Source: CAZKEW01 sp964580435
GTDB lineage: Bacteria; Acidobacteriota; Aminicenantia; Aminicenantales; UBA8522
Direction: 5' to 3'
Length of the DNA: 16,188 nt
Assembly: GCA_964580435.1 (NCBI GenBank)
Contig: CAZOKP010000061.1
Location: 1-16,188, forward strand
Part shown: piece after piece, positions 1 through 7,972 of the stretch
Layout of the letters: the number at the start of each line of letters is the position of its first letter
How positions within the stretch are numbered: position 1 is the stretch's first letter
Program-made: the position numbers and the translations under genes
Notes under the pieces: generated by a model
Seen by the model: only the letters and a program-made list of their open reading frames with translations
Told to the model about the DNA's origin: nothing
Database searches by the model: none

Positions 1-71
1 ATGGTCGCCCGAGCCCTTTTCAAAGCCCCGCTCTCACATAATCAGAGATGCTTCCGCCTGACGAGCCCGAA

Positions 72-101
72 TGGACGGATTCAAAGGAATAACCGTATAA
101 T
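72..101 (+). promoter_or_regulatory. Candidate sigma70-type promoter of mfd
   Basis: A perfect -10 hexamer TATAAT lies at 96-101. TGGACG at 72-77 matches the -35 consensus at 4 of 6 bases, with an 18-bp spacer. The start codon of mfd is only 14 bases past the -10 box, so the predicted leader is about 8 nt and no Shine-Dalgarno sequence is visible. The rest of 1-115 holds no recognisable gene. Confidence 0.4.
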
Positions 102-115
102 AGATAGTCGTTCCT

Positions 116-3100
116 ATGAGCCTCGATTTTCTTGAACAAACCGAAGAATTCAAGAATCTCATCCAGGATGTCCGGCTGGAGAAAAAAGGGCTGAGGGCCG
201 CGGGCCTGATTGAAGCGGCAAGGCCCTACTTTCTGGCATGCCTCGGCCGCGCTATCAAGAAAAGAATTGTCTATATCCAGCCCGCCGGGCAGTCCCTCTC
301 CCGTCTCGAAGGCCCGTGCGGGTTCTACTTCTCGCAGTTCTCGATGCCTCTCGGCCTGGACATCCTGCCGCCCCTTAATGAGAACCCCTACGAAGAGATT
401 TTCCCGTCCCTGGATGCCGTTTCCTCCCGGATGAAATTTTTCTCTCGTCTTATCCGGCCTTCTTCTTCCCTTGTGATTACGAATCTTTACGGGCTTCTCA
501 AGCCCTTTCCCGCCCCCGAAGATTTGAGCAACGGTTTCCTGGAGCTTGAAGCAGGCCGGAGCTGCGGGCGTGACCGGGTCCTCCAGGTCCTCAGCGGATA
601 CGGCTATGCCAAAGAGGATTTGATCGCCTCCCCCGGTGAATACGCCTGGCGCGGAGGCATAGTGGATGTCTTTTCTCCCTGGGGAGAGTTTCCTTACCGC
701 ATCGAATTCAGCGGCGACGAGGTCGTCTCCTTGCGGGAATTCGACCCCTCGACCCAGCGCTCTATGAACCGGTTGTCCCGAATCTTGCTGCCCTCGCTCC
801 GGGAATTCCCGGACTCGGCGCGTTTTCTCGACGAATGGCAAAGGCTGGCCTTGGAAAGAACAACATCTGTTCAGGATGACCTGAAGAAAAAAATTGATTT
901 ATTGAAAAACGGGGACATCTTTCCGTCCTTTGCCTTCCTGGCCATGCTCCACAAAGACCATTTCGTTCCCTTTTCTCATTATCTTAAAGACGCGCTCTTT
1001 ATTATTGCTGATCCGGACGAGGTCGAGCGGGAACGGGACGAAGCTAAAGAAGACCTTGAGAAGCAGTACCGAGAGCTTCGGGAGGCCGGGACGTTCTGCC
1101 TTGCCCCGGAAGAGATCTATCCTTCGTCACTTTGGAATCGGGTTCTCGAGGATGCCCTCGTCTTTGGGGATCTCCTTCCCCAGGAAAAGAAAAAGACGTA
1201 CATTTTCCCTTTCCAGCCTGTACCGAAGTTTAGCAATAAGATTCCCTTCTTCCTCCAGTACATGAGAAAACTGCAGCGGGTCAGGGAGCGCTGCGGGATT
1301 TATCTTTCCAACCCCACGGTCAGGCAAAAACTCCGAACCCTCCTCACCCAGAACAAGGTCAGGGCGGTCGAAGAGTTGAGCCCGTTCGCCTCCCCAAGGG
1401 CGGGCGAGATCATGCTCCTTTTGGGGAATCTCGAGCAGGGATTCAGCTATCCGCCCGAAAAAATAACCTATTTTTCCGAGAAGGATATTTTTACCGAAGA
1501 GAAGGTCATTGTCAGCCGGCCTTCCCGAAGGCCTTTTGTCTCCCATTTTCAGGACCTCAGAGAGAACGACTACGTCGTCCACACGGATTACGGCATCGGA
1601 ATCTTTCGCGGGCTGGTCAAACTCGATGTGGACAGCAAGAACAGGGAATTTATCGAGATCGCCTACCTGGACGAGGACAAGCTCTATGTCCCGGTCGAAG
1701 ACTTGAACCTGGTCCAAAAATACTCGAAGGTGGGTTCGACCTTCCCGCCCCTTGATAAACTGGGCAGCCTCTCGTGGCAAAAGACAAAAGAGCGGACCAA
1801 GAAGGCCATCGAGAAGATGGCCCGGGAGCTCCTGGAATTGTATGCCAGGAGAAAGGCCCTGCAGGGGTTCAGCTTCAGCTCATCGGGGAACTGGGAAAGT
1901 GAATTTGACAAGACTTTTGAGTTTGAAGAGACGGAGGATCAGCTCAGGACGATCAAGGACATCAAGATCGATATGGAATCGGATTCCCCGATGGACCGCC
2001 TGGTCTGCGGAGATGTCGGCTACGGCAAGACGGAGGTGGCGATGCGGGCCGCCTTCAAAGCGGCCATGGACGGAAAGCAGGTGGCCGTGCTTTGCCCAAC
2101 AACGGTCCTGGCCAGCCAGCACCTGAAGACGTTCCGCAATCGGATGGTGCTCTTTCCCGTGAGGGTCGAGGCGCTCAGCAGGCTTCAGTCAAGAACCCAG
2201 CAGAAAAAAATCGTCGAGGACCTGAGAAAAGGACTGGTCGACATCATCGTCGGGACCCACCGGCTTCTGTCCAAAGATGTGGGGTTCCACGACCTCGGCC
2301 TTCTCGTCATCGATGAGGAGCAGCGTTTCGGAGTGAACCATAAAGAGAAGATCAAACAGATGAAGGCGAATGTGGATGTCCTCACGCTGACAGCAACGCC
2401 CATCCCTCGCACCCTCAACCTTTCCCTCTCCGGCCTCAGGGATATCAGCCTGATCGAAACGCCCCCCAAGGACAGGCTGGCCATCCACACGGTCGTGGCT
2501 CCTAGCCAGACGAAGCTCATCTCTTCTGCCGTAAAGCAGGAGCTTAACCGCCAGGGCCAGGTCTACTATATTCACAACAAAATCGAAGATATCGATAAGA
2601 TCGTCAGGACGGTGGAGAAGCTTGTTCCCCAGGCCAGGGTCGCTTCCATCCACGGGAGAATGCCGAGCGCGACCATCGAGAAGAGGATGATCGATTTTAT
2701 CGGCGGCAAGGACAACGTGCTGATCTCGACGACCATCATCGAAAACGGGATCGATATTCCCCTCGTCAACACGCTTATCGTCGACAGGGCCGACCTCTTC
2801 GGCCTGTCCCAGCTTTACCAGCTCCGCGGCCGTGTCGGGCGGTCCTCCCGTCAGGCCTTTGCTTACTTCCTTGTCCCGCCCTTTGCGGAATTGACGCCGT
2901 TGGCCAAAGAGCGGCTGAAAGCCTTGAAAGAGTTCAGCGAGTTGGGTTCGGGATTCCGGCTGGCGGCCAAAGACTTGGAGATCAGGGGGGCCGGGAACCT
3001 CCTCGGGTCCCAGCAGCACGGATACCTGGAGGCCGTAGGGTTCGATTATTTCATGGAGCTCCTTGAACAGACGATCAAAGAGCTCAAGGGAGAAAAGATG

Positions 3101-3553
3101 GAGGAGGCGAAAAGCGAGATCAACTTGCGCGTGGACATCCGAATCCCCGAGATTTATCTCCCTCAGATCAACTTAAGGCTTAACCTTTACAAGCGCGTCT
3201 CTTCTATCGATAGCCTGGATGAGGTCGGTCAGATAAAAGAAGAGGTCAAAGACCGGTTTGGCCCTCTTCCCCGGAGCGTGGAGAACCTTCTTCAATATGG
3301 GGCCGTCAAGCATCTGGCTCAGAAGATCAAGATCAAGTCCATCGACAGAATCGGGAACAGGCTTGTCCTCAAGTTTTCCCCGGCCGGCCTGGCTGATCTG
3401 GTCGGATTTACTCGGTTCCTGAAAAAACGTTCGGGCGTACTGACCCCTCAGGGGGTATTGACTCTGCCGCTGTCCTCCGATACGGACGCTGCCGTGATGG
3501 CTGAAACGCTGTCCGTCTTGAAGGAGTTATATAATTGTAATATAATGAATTAA
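116..3553 (+). CDS. mfd: Transcription-repair coupling factor Mfd
   Basis: Mfd is an ATP-driven DNA translocase. It removes RNA polymerase stalled at lesions and recruits UvrA for nucleotide excision repair. The 1145-residue length is normal for the family. The N-terminal UvrB-like region includes the YAWRGGIVDVFSP segment. A CarD-like RNA-polymerase-interaction module lies at about residues 480-540 (NDYVVHTDYGIGIFRG). The helicase core follows, with Walker A GDVGYGKT at 632-639, Walker B DEEQRF at 733-738 and TATPIPRTL from 759. The second RecA lobe ends in the QLRGRVGRS motif. A C-terminal TRCF domain (INLRVDIRIPEIYLP, then YKR and DRFGPLP) completes the protein. The ATG at 116 gives the usual family N-terminus (short helix, then an AAGLIEAAR-like segment), although no ribosome binding site is seen. 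The gene ends 24 bases before the next one. Confidence 0.97.
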   Translation: MSLDFLEQTEEFKNLIQDVRLEKKGLRAAGLIEAARPYFLACLGRAIKKRIVYIQPAGQSLSRLEGPCGFYFSQFSMPLGLDILPPLNENPYEEIFPSLDAVSSRMKFFSRLIRPSSSLVITNLYGLLKPFPAPEDLSNGFLELEAGRSCGRDRVLQVLSGYGYAKEDLIASPGEYAWRGGIVDVFSPWGEFPYRIEFSGDEVVSLREFDPSTQRSMNRLSRILLPSLREFPDSARFLDEWQRLALERTTSVQDDLKKKIDLLKNGDIFPSFAFLAMLHKDHFVPFSHYLKDALFIIADPDEVERERDEAKEDLEKQYRELREAGTFCLAPEEIYPSSLWNRVLEDALVFGDLLPQEKKKTYIFPFQPVPKFSNKIPFFLQYMRKLQRVRERCGIYLSNPTVRQKLRTLLTQNKVRAVEELSPFASPRAGEIMLLLGNLEQGFSYPPEKITYFSEKDIFTEEKVIVSRPSRRPFVSHFQDLRENDYVVHTDYGIGIFRGLVKLDVDSKNREFIEIAYLDEDKLYVPVEDLNLVQKYSKVGSTFPPLDKLGSLSWQKTKERTKKAIEKMARELLELYARRKALQGFSFSSSGNWESEFDKTFEFEETEDQLRTIKDIKIDMESDSPMDRLVCGDVGYGKTEVAMRAAFKAAMDGKQVAVLCPTTVLASQHLKTFRNRMVLFPVRVEALSRLQSRTQQKKIVEDLRKGLVDIIVGTHRLLSKDVGFHDLGLLVIDEEQRFGVNHKEKIKQMKANVDVLTLTATPIPRTLNLSLSGLRDISLIETPPKDRLAIHTVVAPSQTKLISSAVKQELNRQGQVYYIHNKIEDIDKIVRTVEKLVPQARVASIHGRMPSATIEKRMIDFIGGKDNVLISTTIIENGIDIPLVNTLIVDRADLFGLSQLYQLRGRVGRSSRQAFAYFLVPPFAELTPLAKERLKALKEFSELGSGFRLAAKDLEIRGAGNLLGSQQHGYLEAVGFDYFMELLEQTIKELKGEKMEEAKSEINLRVDIRIPEIYLPQINLRLNLYKRVSSIDSLDEVGQIKEEVKDRFGPLPRSVENLLQYGAVKHLAQKIKIKSIDRIGNRLVLKFSPAGLADLVGFTRFLKKRSGVLTPQGVLTLPLSSDTDAAVMAETLSVLKELYNCNIMN
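3518..3546 (+). promoter_or_regulatory. Promoter for the parvulin gene pair, inside the 3' end of mfd
   Basis: TTGAAG at 3518-3523 and a perfect TATAAT at 3541-3546 are separated by exactly 17 bp. The predicted transcript start is near 3553, giving a leader of about 25 nt. The element lies within the last codons of mfd, where the sequence turns abruptly AT-rich. This suggests that the two chaperone genes can be transcribed independently of mfd. Confidence 0.6.
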
Positions 3554-3577
3554 AATTACTAAAGATCATAAACGATA

Positions 3578-4561
3578 ATGACGTCGCGAAGGCTTCGGTG
3601 GAGAAATGTATTTTATCTTTCTGCCTGTTTTCTGAGCATTTTTCTGCTTTTCCAATGCGGCTCAAAGAAATCTTCGACCGAGGCCCCTCCTTCTGCCCAA
3701 GAAGGTCAGCAGGCCGATAATCGGGTCGTCCTTCGAGTGGGGGAGACCGAGTACTCCGAAGCCGATTTCAATTCCTATGTGCGCGAGGAGGCGGGGACTG
3801 AGCTCAAGGCGCTGGAGTTTCTCACCCTGAGCCGCCTCTATGATGAATTCGTTGAGCAAAAGCTCTTCCTCCGGGCCGCCCGGGATCAAAAGATAACTAC
3901 TTCTCCTGAAGAAAAAAGGCTGTATCTGGAGAAGCAGGCCGGGGAAGCCTGGCCCGAAGAAGAAAAAAAGGCGCTTCTCGAATCTGATTCCGGTCTCCTC
4001 TATGACAAGATGATGGTCGAAAAATACAGCAGCGATGTCGTTAAAGATATAAAAGTTGATGAGGGTGAAATTCAGAGGTATTACGACCTTCATAAGAGCG
4101 AATTTTTTCTGCCCGAGAGGGTCGAGGTCAGCCAGATTCTTCTCCCGACGGAGGCGCAAGCGGTCGAGGTTTGGGATAAGGCCAAACTGGCCTCAGCGGA
4201 GCAATTCAGGGGCCTGGCGACTTCAGAGTCCATCGGCCCGGAAGCATCCGAAGGCGGAGCCATGGGCATATTTCAAAAAGGCCAGCTTCCCCAGGAATGG
4301 GAAGCGGCCATTTTCTCGTTGCAGGAGGGCGAGGTCAGCCCGGTAATCGAGTCTTCTTATGGCTTTCATGTTTTCAGGGTGGACAAAAGGTATGAACCGG
4401 AGTGGATTCCTTTGGAAAAGGCGTCCGCTACCATCCGGCTCAATCTCATGGACGTGAAGGTCAAGGCTGCGGTCTCTCGCCGCCTGGAAGAATTAAAGGA
4501 GAGCCTTGACTGGGAGGCCTTTCCCGAAAACCTATCTTTTCCCTATCAGAGGAATGATTGA
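3578..4561 (+). CDS. Parvulin-type peptidyl-prolyl isomerase, putative lipoprotein (PrsA/SurA-like)
   Basis: This 327-aa protein is a probable periplasmic folding factor that isomerises peptidyl-prolyl bonds in exported proteins. The N-terminus has basic residues, then a hydrophobic segment (about 11-26) ending in LLFQC-G. Cys27 may be lipidated, but Gln at -1 and Phe at -2 are atypical for a lipobox. Residues 48-170 are charged and helical, like the SurA/PrsA chaperone arm. The parvulin domain spans about 181-272 (VEVSQILLP ... GGAMGIFQKGQLP ... FSLQEGEVSPVIESSYGFHVFRV), followed by a short helical tail. A good promoter lies just upstream, but the ribosome binding site is weak. Its stop overlaps the next gene by one base, so the two parvulins are probably translated together. 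The assignment to the parvulin family is secure; the exact subfamily is not. Confidence 0.88.
   Translation: MTSRRLRWRNVFYLSACFLSIFLLFQCGSKKSSTEAPPSAQEGQQADNRVVLRVGETEYSEADFNSYVREEAGTELKALEFLTLSRLYDEFVEQKLFLRAARDQKITTSPEEKRLYLEKQAGEAWPEEEKKALLESDSGLLYDKMMVEKYSSDVVKDIKVDEGEIQRYYDLHKSEFFLPERVEVSQILLPTEAQAVEVWDKAKLASAEQFRGLATSESIGPEASEGGAMGIFQKGQLPQEWEAAIFSLQEGEVSPVIESSYGFHVFRVDKRYEPEWIPLEKASATIRLNLMDVKVKAAVSRRLEELKESLDWEAFPENLSFPYQRND
4548..4553 (+). promoter_or_regulatory. Ribosome binding site for the second parvulin
   Basis: AGAGGA ends 7 bases before the ATG at 4561. It favours that ATG over the in-frame TTG immediately before it (4558), which would add one residue. Confidence 0.6.
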
Positions 4562-5535
4562 TGAGAAAAAAACTTGGTTTTCTTGCGCCCCTGTTTCTCC
4601 TGTTCGGCGTGATCGGGTTAGCCGGGGGGGAAATTGTGGAAGAAATCGTGGCCATTGTGAACGACGATATCATTACCCTGTCTAAGTATAAGGAATATCA
4701 TGACTCTATGTTAGAAATGCTCAAGGCGCAGACGAAAGGAGAAGAGTTCGAGAAACAGTATAATAGAATTAAGGGGGAGCTTCTGAATGACATGATCACT
4801 GAGACTCTCCTTCTGCAGGCGGCCAAGAAGAAGCAGGTCAATGTCTCCGAGCAGCTGAAGGCGTATCTTGAGAACCTCAAGAAACAGAACAACATTGAAT
4901 CAGAGGAGCAGTTCAGAGCGGTGCTCCGCCAGCAAGGCATGGACTATGACCAATTTGTCAAACAGCTGGAAGAGAACATCATGAGGCAGGCGGTCATTGC
5001 CTATGAGGTGGACCGGAGCATCGTCGTTGAGGAACCCGAAGTCATCAATTATTACAAGCTGAATCCTGAAGAGTTTATCGAGCCCGCGGAGTACAAGATT
5101 CGGGCCATCTATCTGTCGACAGAAGGAAAAAGCGGAGAAGAGCTTGGGGCCAAGAAAAAAAAGATCAGCGAGAAACTCAGCGCCGGCGAAGATTTTTCGA
5201 TGGTGGCCGGCCAGGACTCTGACAGCCCTATGAAAGAGAACCAAGGCGACCTGGGGACGTTTAAGCATGGAGAGCTGGAGAAAGCCCTGGAGCAGGCCGT
5301 GGTCAAATTGAGCGTGGGCGAGGTTACGCCATGGATTGAGGCCAGAAACGGCTGGTACGTGCTGAAACTGGAGGAGAAGAAGGAAAGCCGGCCCCTGACT
5401 CTTGATGAGGTCAAAAAGAAAATCGAAGAGCAGCTTTTTGCGGAAAAGCGGGAAAAGAAACTCCAGGAATTCTTAAAACAGATCAAAGAGCAAAGCTATA
5501 TCAAGATCGTGAACCCAAACCCTCTGAACCTGTAA
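4561..5535 (+). CDS. SurA-like periplasmic chaperone / parvulin peptidyl-prolyl isomerase
   Basis: The 324-aa protein has a Sec signal peptide (MRKKLGFLAPLFLLFGVIGL, cleavage likely near residue 22). It then starts with EIVEEIVAIVNDDIITLSKY, the strongly SurA-like opening of the N-terminal chaperone domain. Residues 40-170 are a helical chaperone region. One parvulin domain follows at about 176-271 (YKIRAIYLS ... QGDLGTFKHGEL ... LSVGEVTPWIEARNGWYVLKL), and the C-terminal helix LDEVKKKIEEQLFAEKRE packs back on the N-domain in SurA-type proteins. There is one parvulin domain, not two as in E. coli SurA. The expected role is folding of outer-membrane or secreted proteins in the periplasm. The start overlaps the upstream stop (TGATG), indicating translational coupling. 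The gene is convergent with the decarboxylase gene, with only 3 bases between the two stops. Confidence 0.9.
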   Translation: MRKKLGFLAPLFLLFGVIGLAGGEIVEEIVAIVNDDIITLSKYKEYHDSMLEMLKAQTKGEEFEKQYNRIKGELLNDMITETLLLQAAKKKQVNVSEQLKAYLENLKKQNNIESEEQFRAVLRQQGMDYDQFVKQLEENIMRQAVIAYEVDRSIVVEEPEVINYYKLNPEEFIEPAEYKIRAIYLSTEGKSGEELGAKKKKISEKLSAGEDFSMVAGQDSDSPMKENQGDLGTFKHGELEKALEQAVVKLSVGEVTPWIEARNGWYVLKLEEKKESRPLTLDEVKKKIEEQLFAEKREKKLQEFLKQIKEQSYIKIVNPNPLNL

Positions 5536-5538
5536 AAG

Positions 5539-6096
5539 CTAATCGATAAAGACGGCAGCTGCCAAAGCCGTTGTCCAGATTCCTTTTTTCCCCTTGGTGG
5601 TCTGGGTGATGCTCCGGCAACTGACCAACAGCTCCTCAGAAATCTTGTAGGTTTTTTTCTCTTGCTCCTGCTCCCAGATCTGGCTGATGTCGAAGTTTTT
5701 GCCAAGCGTAGTGGCCAGCATATAAGCGGCCAGCTGCTCGGCGTAGACTCCGGCTTCCTTGTCGTTCTGGCCGAAACTGTGATGCTCGGAGAGATAGCCG
5801 TAGTGGACGGGGCTGTTGGGGATGGCGAGACCGACCGAAGCGGAGACCAAGCGATGGGCTTCGTTGGTGGAATTCTCGCTCATGACCAGGTAAACAATCT
5901 GGCCGGGCTTGAGCGCCTTCAACCCTTCCTCCCTCGCCACCAGTTTGCAGTAGGGAGGAAAGATGCTCGAAACCTTGACCAGGTTAAACGGAGCGATGCC
6001 TGCATCCCTGAGGGCCTGCTCGAGGCTGGCCAGCTTTTCTTTGTGCTGACCCCTTCCCTTGGTGAGGAAGAGGCGAGATGGGATGAATGGTTTCAT
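5539..6096 (-). CDS. pdaD: Pyruvoyl-dependent arginine decarboxylase
   Basis: This enzyme converts arginine to agmatine and CO2, the entry step of the agmatine route to polyamines. It uses a covalent pyruvoyl group instead of pyridoxal phosphate. The 185-residue length fits the family. The key motif is VKVSSIFPPYC at 41-50: by family knowledge, autocleavage between Ser43 and Ser44 gives beta and alpha chains, and Ser44 becomes the pyruvoyl group. GQIVYLVMSENSTNE, then ASVGLAIP and YGYLSEHHSFGQ, are further family landmarks around the active site. No signal peptide is present, so it is cytoplasmic. It is the last gene of the minus-strand block, 15 bases after the small putative lipoprotein gene, and probably shares its transcript. 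No agmatinase or agmatine deiminase gene is present in the window. Confidence 0.93.
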   Translation of the reverse strand: MKPFIPSRLFLTKGRGQHKEKLASLEQALRDAGIAPFNLVKVSSIFPPYCKLVAREEGLKALKPGQIVYLVMSENSTNEAHRLVSASVGLAIPNSPVHYGYLSEHHSFGQNDKEAGVYAEQLAAYMLATTLGKNFDISQIWEQEQEKKTYKISEELLVSCRSITQTTKGKKGIWTTALAAAVFID

Positions 6097-6111
6097 TCTG
6101 GTTCTTTCTTT

Positions 6112-6663
6112 TCAGTTCTTTTTTTCCTCTTTCTTTTCCATGCCCACAGGCTCCGGTTCGTGGAAGTCTATCGTTCGAGAGATGTCATATTCACCGAGCA
6201 AGACATGGACAGACCCTTTGGACTGCACAAACAGCCGGCAAATCACGGGCTTCCATTCGGGATTGTCTTTGAAAGAGGCCAAGTTCCTGCCTTCGACTCC
6301 AAAATTGCTTTTCAGAGTGATGACCTTGCTCAACTGGCCCGGAAGGACGGGCTCTTTGCGGATGGCCGCCAGGAAGTTGTCCCCAAAATTCTCAGTGTCG
6401 TTCTTGAATTTGAAGATCCCATTAAAATTAACGTAGTTAAGGGGCGTGTTGGAGATGTTTTTAACCTGGAAGGAGATGACCGGGACGAGGATCAGCTTGG
6501 GAGGCCAAGGCTTATAAATCTTGGATACCCATTTGGTCTCGACGTTAACGACCTCCAGCGAGGCCTTGAGTTCTTCGGGACTGCTGGATTTCACGCAGGA
6601 AAAGGAGAAGGAGACGAGGAGGGCTGCCGCGACAAAGATGAAAAGGGAAGTGCATTTTCTCAT
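6112..6663 (-). CDS. Putative lipoprotein of unknown function
   Basis: I do not recognise a named family for this 183-aa protein. It begins with MRKCTSLFIFVAAALLVSFSFSC, a secretion signal ending at Cys23. This is a plausible but imperfect lipobox, because Ser rather than Leu is at -3. The mature part looks like a beta-sandwich: alternating strands such as LILVPVISFQVKNISNTPL and NFNGIFKFK, then a LPGQLSKVITLKS segment, resemble Ig-like or FxLYD-type extracytoplasmic domains. The C-terminal tail is charged (EPEPVGMEKKEEKKN). The start is well supported by a strong ribosome binding site. It lies upstream of pdaD with a 15-base gap, so the two are likely co-transcribed despite having no obvious functional link. 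Confidence 0.75.
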   Translation of the reverse strand: MRKCTSLFIFVAAALLVSFSFSCVKSSSPEELKASLEVVNVETKWVSKIYKPWPPKLILVPVISFQVKNISNTPLNYVNFNGIFKFKNDTENFGDNFLAAIRKEPVLPGQLSKVITLKSNFGVEGRNLASFKDNPEWKPVICRLFVQSKGSVHVLLGEYDISRTIDFHEPEPVGMEKKEEKKN

Positions 6664-6668
6664 TTTTG

Positions 6669-6676
6669 TCCTCCTT
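6669..6676 (-). promoter_or_regulatory. Strong Shine-Dalgarno sequence for the small lipoprotein gene
   Basis: On the minus strand the sequence reads AAGGAGGA, five bases before the ATG (6663-6661). It is the best ribosome binding site in the window and fixes this start codon. Confidence 0.8.
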
Positions 6677-6687
6677 CTTATAATTCT

Positions 6688-6716
6688 AATATAACGGATG
6701 GAAAGAAATTATGCAA
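6688..6716 (-). promoter_or_regulatory. Candidate promoter for the lipoprotein-pdaD pair
   Basis: On the minus strand TTGCAT (6716-6711) and TATATT (6693-6688) are separated by 17 bp. The -10 box is good (5 of 6) and the -35 box is weak (3 of 6). The predicted leader is under 20 nt. It lies in the 133-bp gap after yibQ (6664-6796), which holds no other gene and no convincing terminator. Confidence 0.4.
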
Positions 6717-6796
6717 ACCTTGAGGGTTTTTGTGCCTTTGCGCTCGTCGACCGGTCCAAGCTCGTGGCGGATAGCGCGGGACACGGGTTCGGCGGG

Positions 6797-7969
6797 TTAT
6801 TTTTCCACGACCTGGGAAACGAAGACAGGCTTGACCCTGTATTTTTCGAGAAGGCCCAAATTTTCTTTGAGGGCCTCGAGAGTCTCGGGGAAGGGATGGC
6901 CGATCCCGATAGCCTTGCCCGTGCGCTGGGAAAAGCGGCAGAGGTCAATGATCTTCTGCTTTGTGAAATTCACGCCGGTAGGAGAGTCGAGGAAGATGTT
7001 TCGATAAGCGGCGCGGAGGCCCATTTTTCTGGCGAGGTCGTAGGCGATGGAATCGGCGGTTGTCCTGCTGTCGAGGAAGTAGAGATCTTTTCCTTTCAAA
7101 AACTGCAGGATCGGCCGCATGACCGCCTCTTCCTGGGTGATCTTTGAGCCCATATGGTTATTGACGCCTTCGACATAGGGCACTTTCGCAAAAGACTCCG
7201 CGATCATGCCCTGGATCTCTTTCTCGCTCATCCCGGAGCGGATGAATCCGTTCATCTCATCGATTCCCTCCTGATGGTTGAGGGACTCGCCGGGCAGGTG
7301 AAGCATCACTTCCAGGCCGTTTTCGTGCGCGATCTGGGCCGTTTCAAGGGCATAAGTACTGAGGGGGAGGATGGAAATAGTCACCGGCTCCTTGAGGGCG
7401 CAGATTTCCTGGATTGCCTCCAGGCTGTTTCCCATATCGTCTATGATGATGGCCACCTTGTTTTCGCCGAGAAGCGGCCGGACCTCTTCTTTCTTTTCGG
7501 GCAGCGGACGCGGGCAGGCAAACAGGAGGGCAAGCCTTTCATTGTTTTTGCCTTTGAGAACCCAGGAAAAAGAGACCGTCGCCTCATCCTCTTTCTCTTT
7601 TTTCTGAAACGGGATCCTGTTCTCTTTGAGTATGCTTTTCAGCTTGGGTTCAAGCTCGATGTAAACGTCCCTGGGAAGGCTGACCTTGACCCGAGGAATC
7701 CCGGATTCTCCTTTCCCTTCTTGAATCGCGTCCGCAGGAAGGCCGGACTCCCCGAGGAACTGAAGGACGATTTGAGTCAAGGAAACAGGAGCCTCGGAGA
7801 CTTCCATTCTTGGCGCTGCCGCAGGAAAAACGTAAGATCGTTCTCCTTTCCTTGAAGCCAGGTAGTCAAGGCCAAGGCAGGAGAAAAACGCCAGAACGGC
7901 AAAGGCCGTATAAAGGCGAGTGGAGGAATAGTCTTCTTTCTTTTCGATGCGAGGCTGGTCTGGCTTCAT
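6797..7969 (-). CDS. Divergent polysaccharide deacetylase family protein (YibQ/DUF610)
   Basis: The 390-aa protein has a cytoplasmic N-tail, a membrane anchor at about 20-38, a linker domain to about 165 and then a deacetylase-like (beta/alpha)7 fold. The family signatures are all present: VAIIIDDMG at 172-180, VMLHLPGES at 221-229, NNHMGSKIT at 270-278, FLDSRT at 298-303, NIFLDS at 324-329 and AIGIGHPFPETL at 353-364. The conserved Asp and His residues suggest a metal-dependent hydrolase acting on an envelope polysaccharide, but the substrate of the YibQ family is not firmly known. The start lies 3 bases after the stop of the S41-like gene, so the genes are translationally coupled. The EnvC, S41 and YibQ order is a recurring bacterial arrangement linked to cell-wall remodelling. 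Confidence 0.9.
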   Translation of the reverse strand: MKPDQPRIEKKEDYSSTRLYTAFAVLAFFSCLGLDYLASRKGERSYVFPAAAPRMEVSEAPVSLTQIVLQFLGESGLPADAIQEGKGESGIPRVKVSLPRDVYIELEPKLKSILKENRIPFQKKEKEDEATVSFSWVLKGKNNERLALLFACPRPLPEKKEEVRPLLGENKVAIIIDDMGNSLEAIQEICALKEPVTISILPLSTYALETAQIAHENGLEVMLHLPGESLNHQEGIDEMNGFIRSGMSEKEIQGMIAESFAKVPYVEGVNNHMGSKITQEEAVMRPILQFLKGKDLYFLDSRTTADSIAYDLARKMGLRAAYRNIFLDSPTGVNFTKQKIIDLCRFSQRTGKAIGIGHPFPETLEALKENLGLLEKYRVKPVFVSQVVEK

Positions 7970-7972
7970 TGA

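Noticed and set aside
1..115. Possible start of a gene at the first ATG of the window
   Set aside because: The frame runs for only about 40 codons into mfd before a stop, shows no recognisable motif and lacks visible upstream signals.
20..841. Open frame of 273 codons on the - strand at the left edge
   Set aside because: It is antisense to the N-terminal part of mfd and its translation resembles no known protein.
2189..3019. Open frame of 276 codons on the - strand
   Set aside because: It is antisense to the helicase core of mfd, where the sense strand has unambiguous motifs.
5662..6723. Open frame of 353 codons on the + strand
   Set aside because: It is antisense to pdaD and the lipoprotein gene, and crosses the gap between their coding regions. 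It shows no family motifs.
6715..6729. Small hairpin AAACC-TTGAG-GGTTT after yibQ
   Set aside because: It has only five base pairs. On the minus strand, where a terminator for yibQ would be needed, no T-run follows it.
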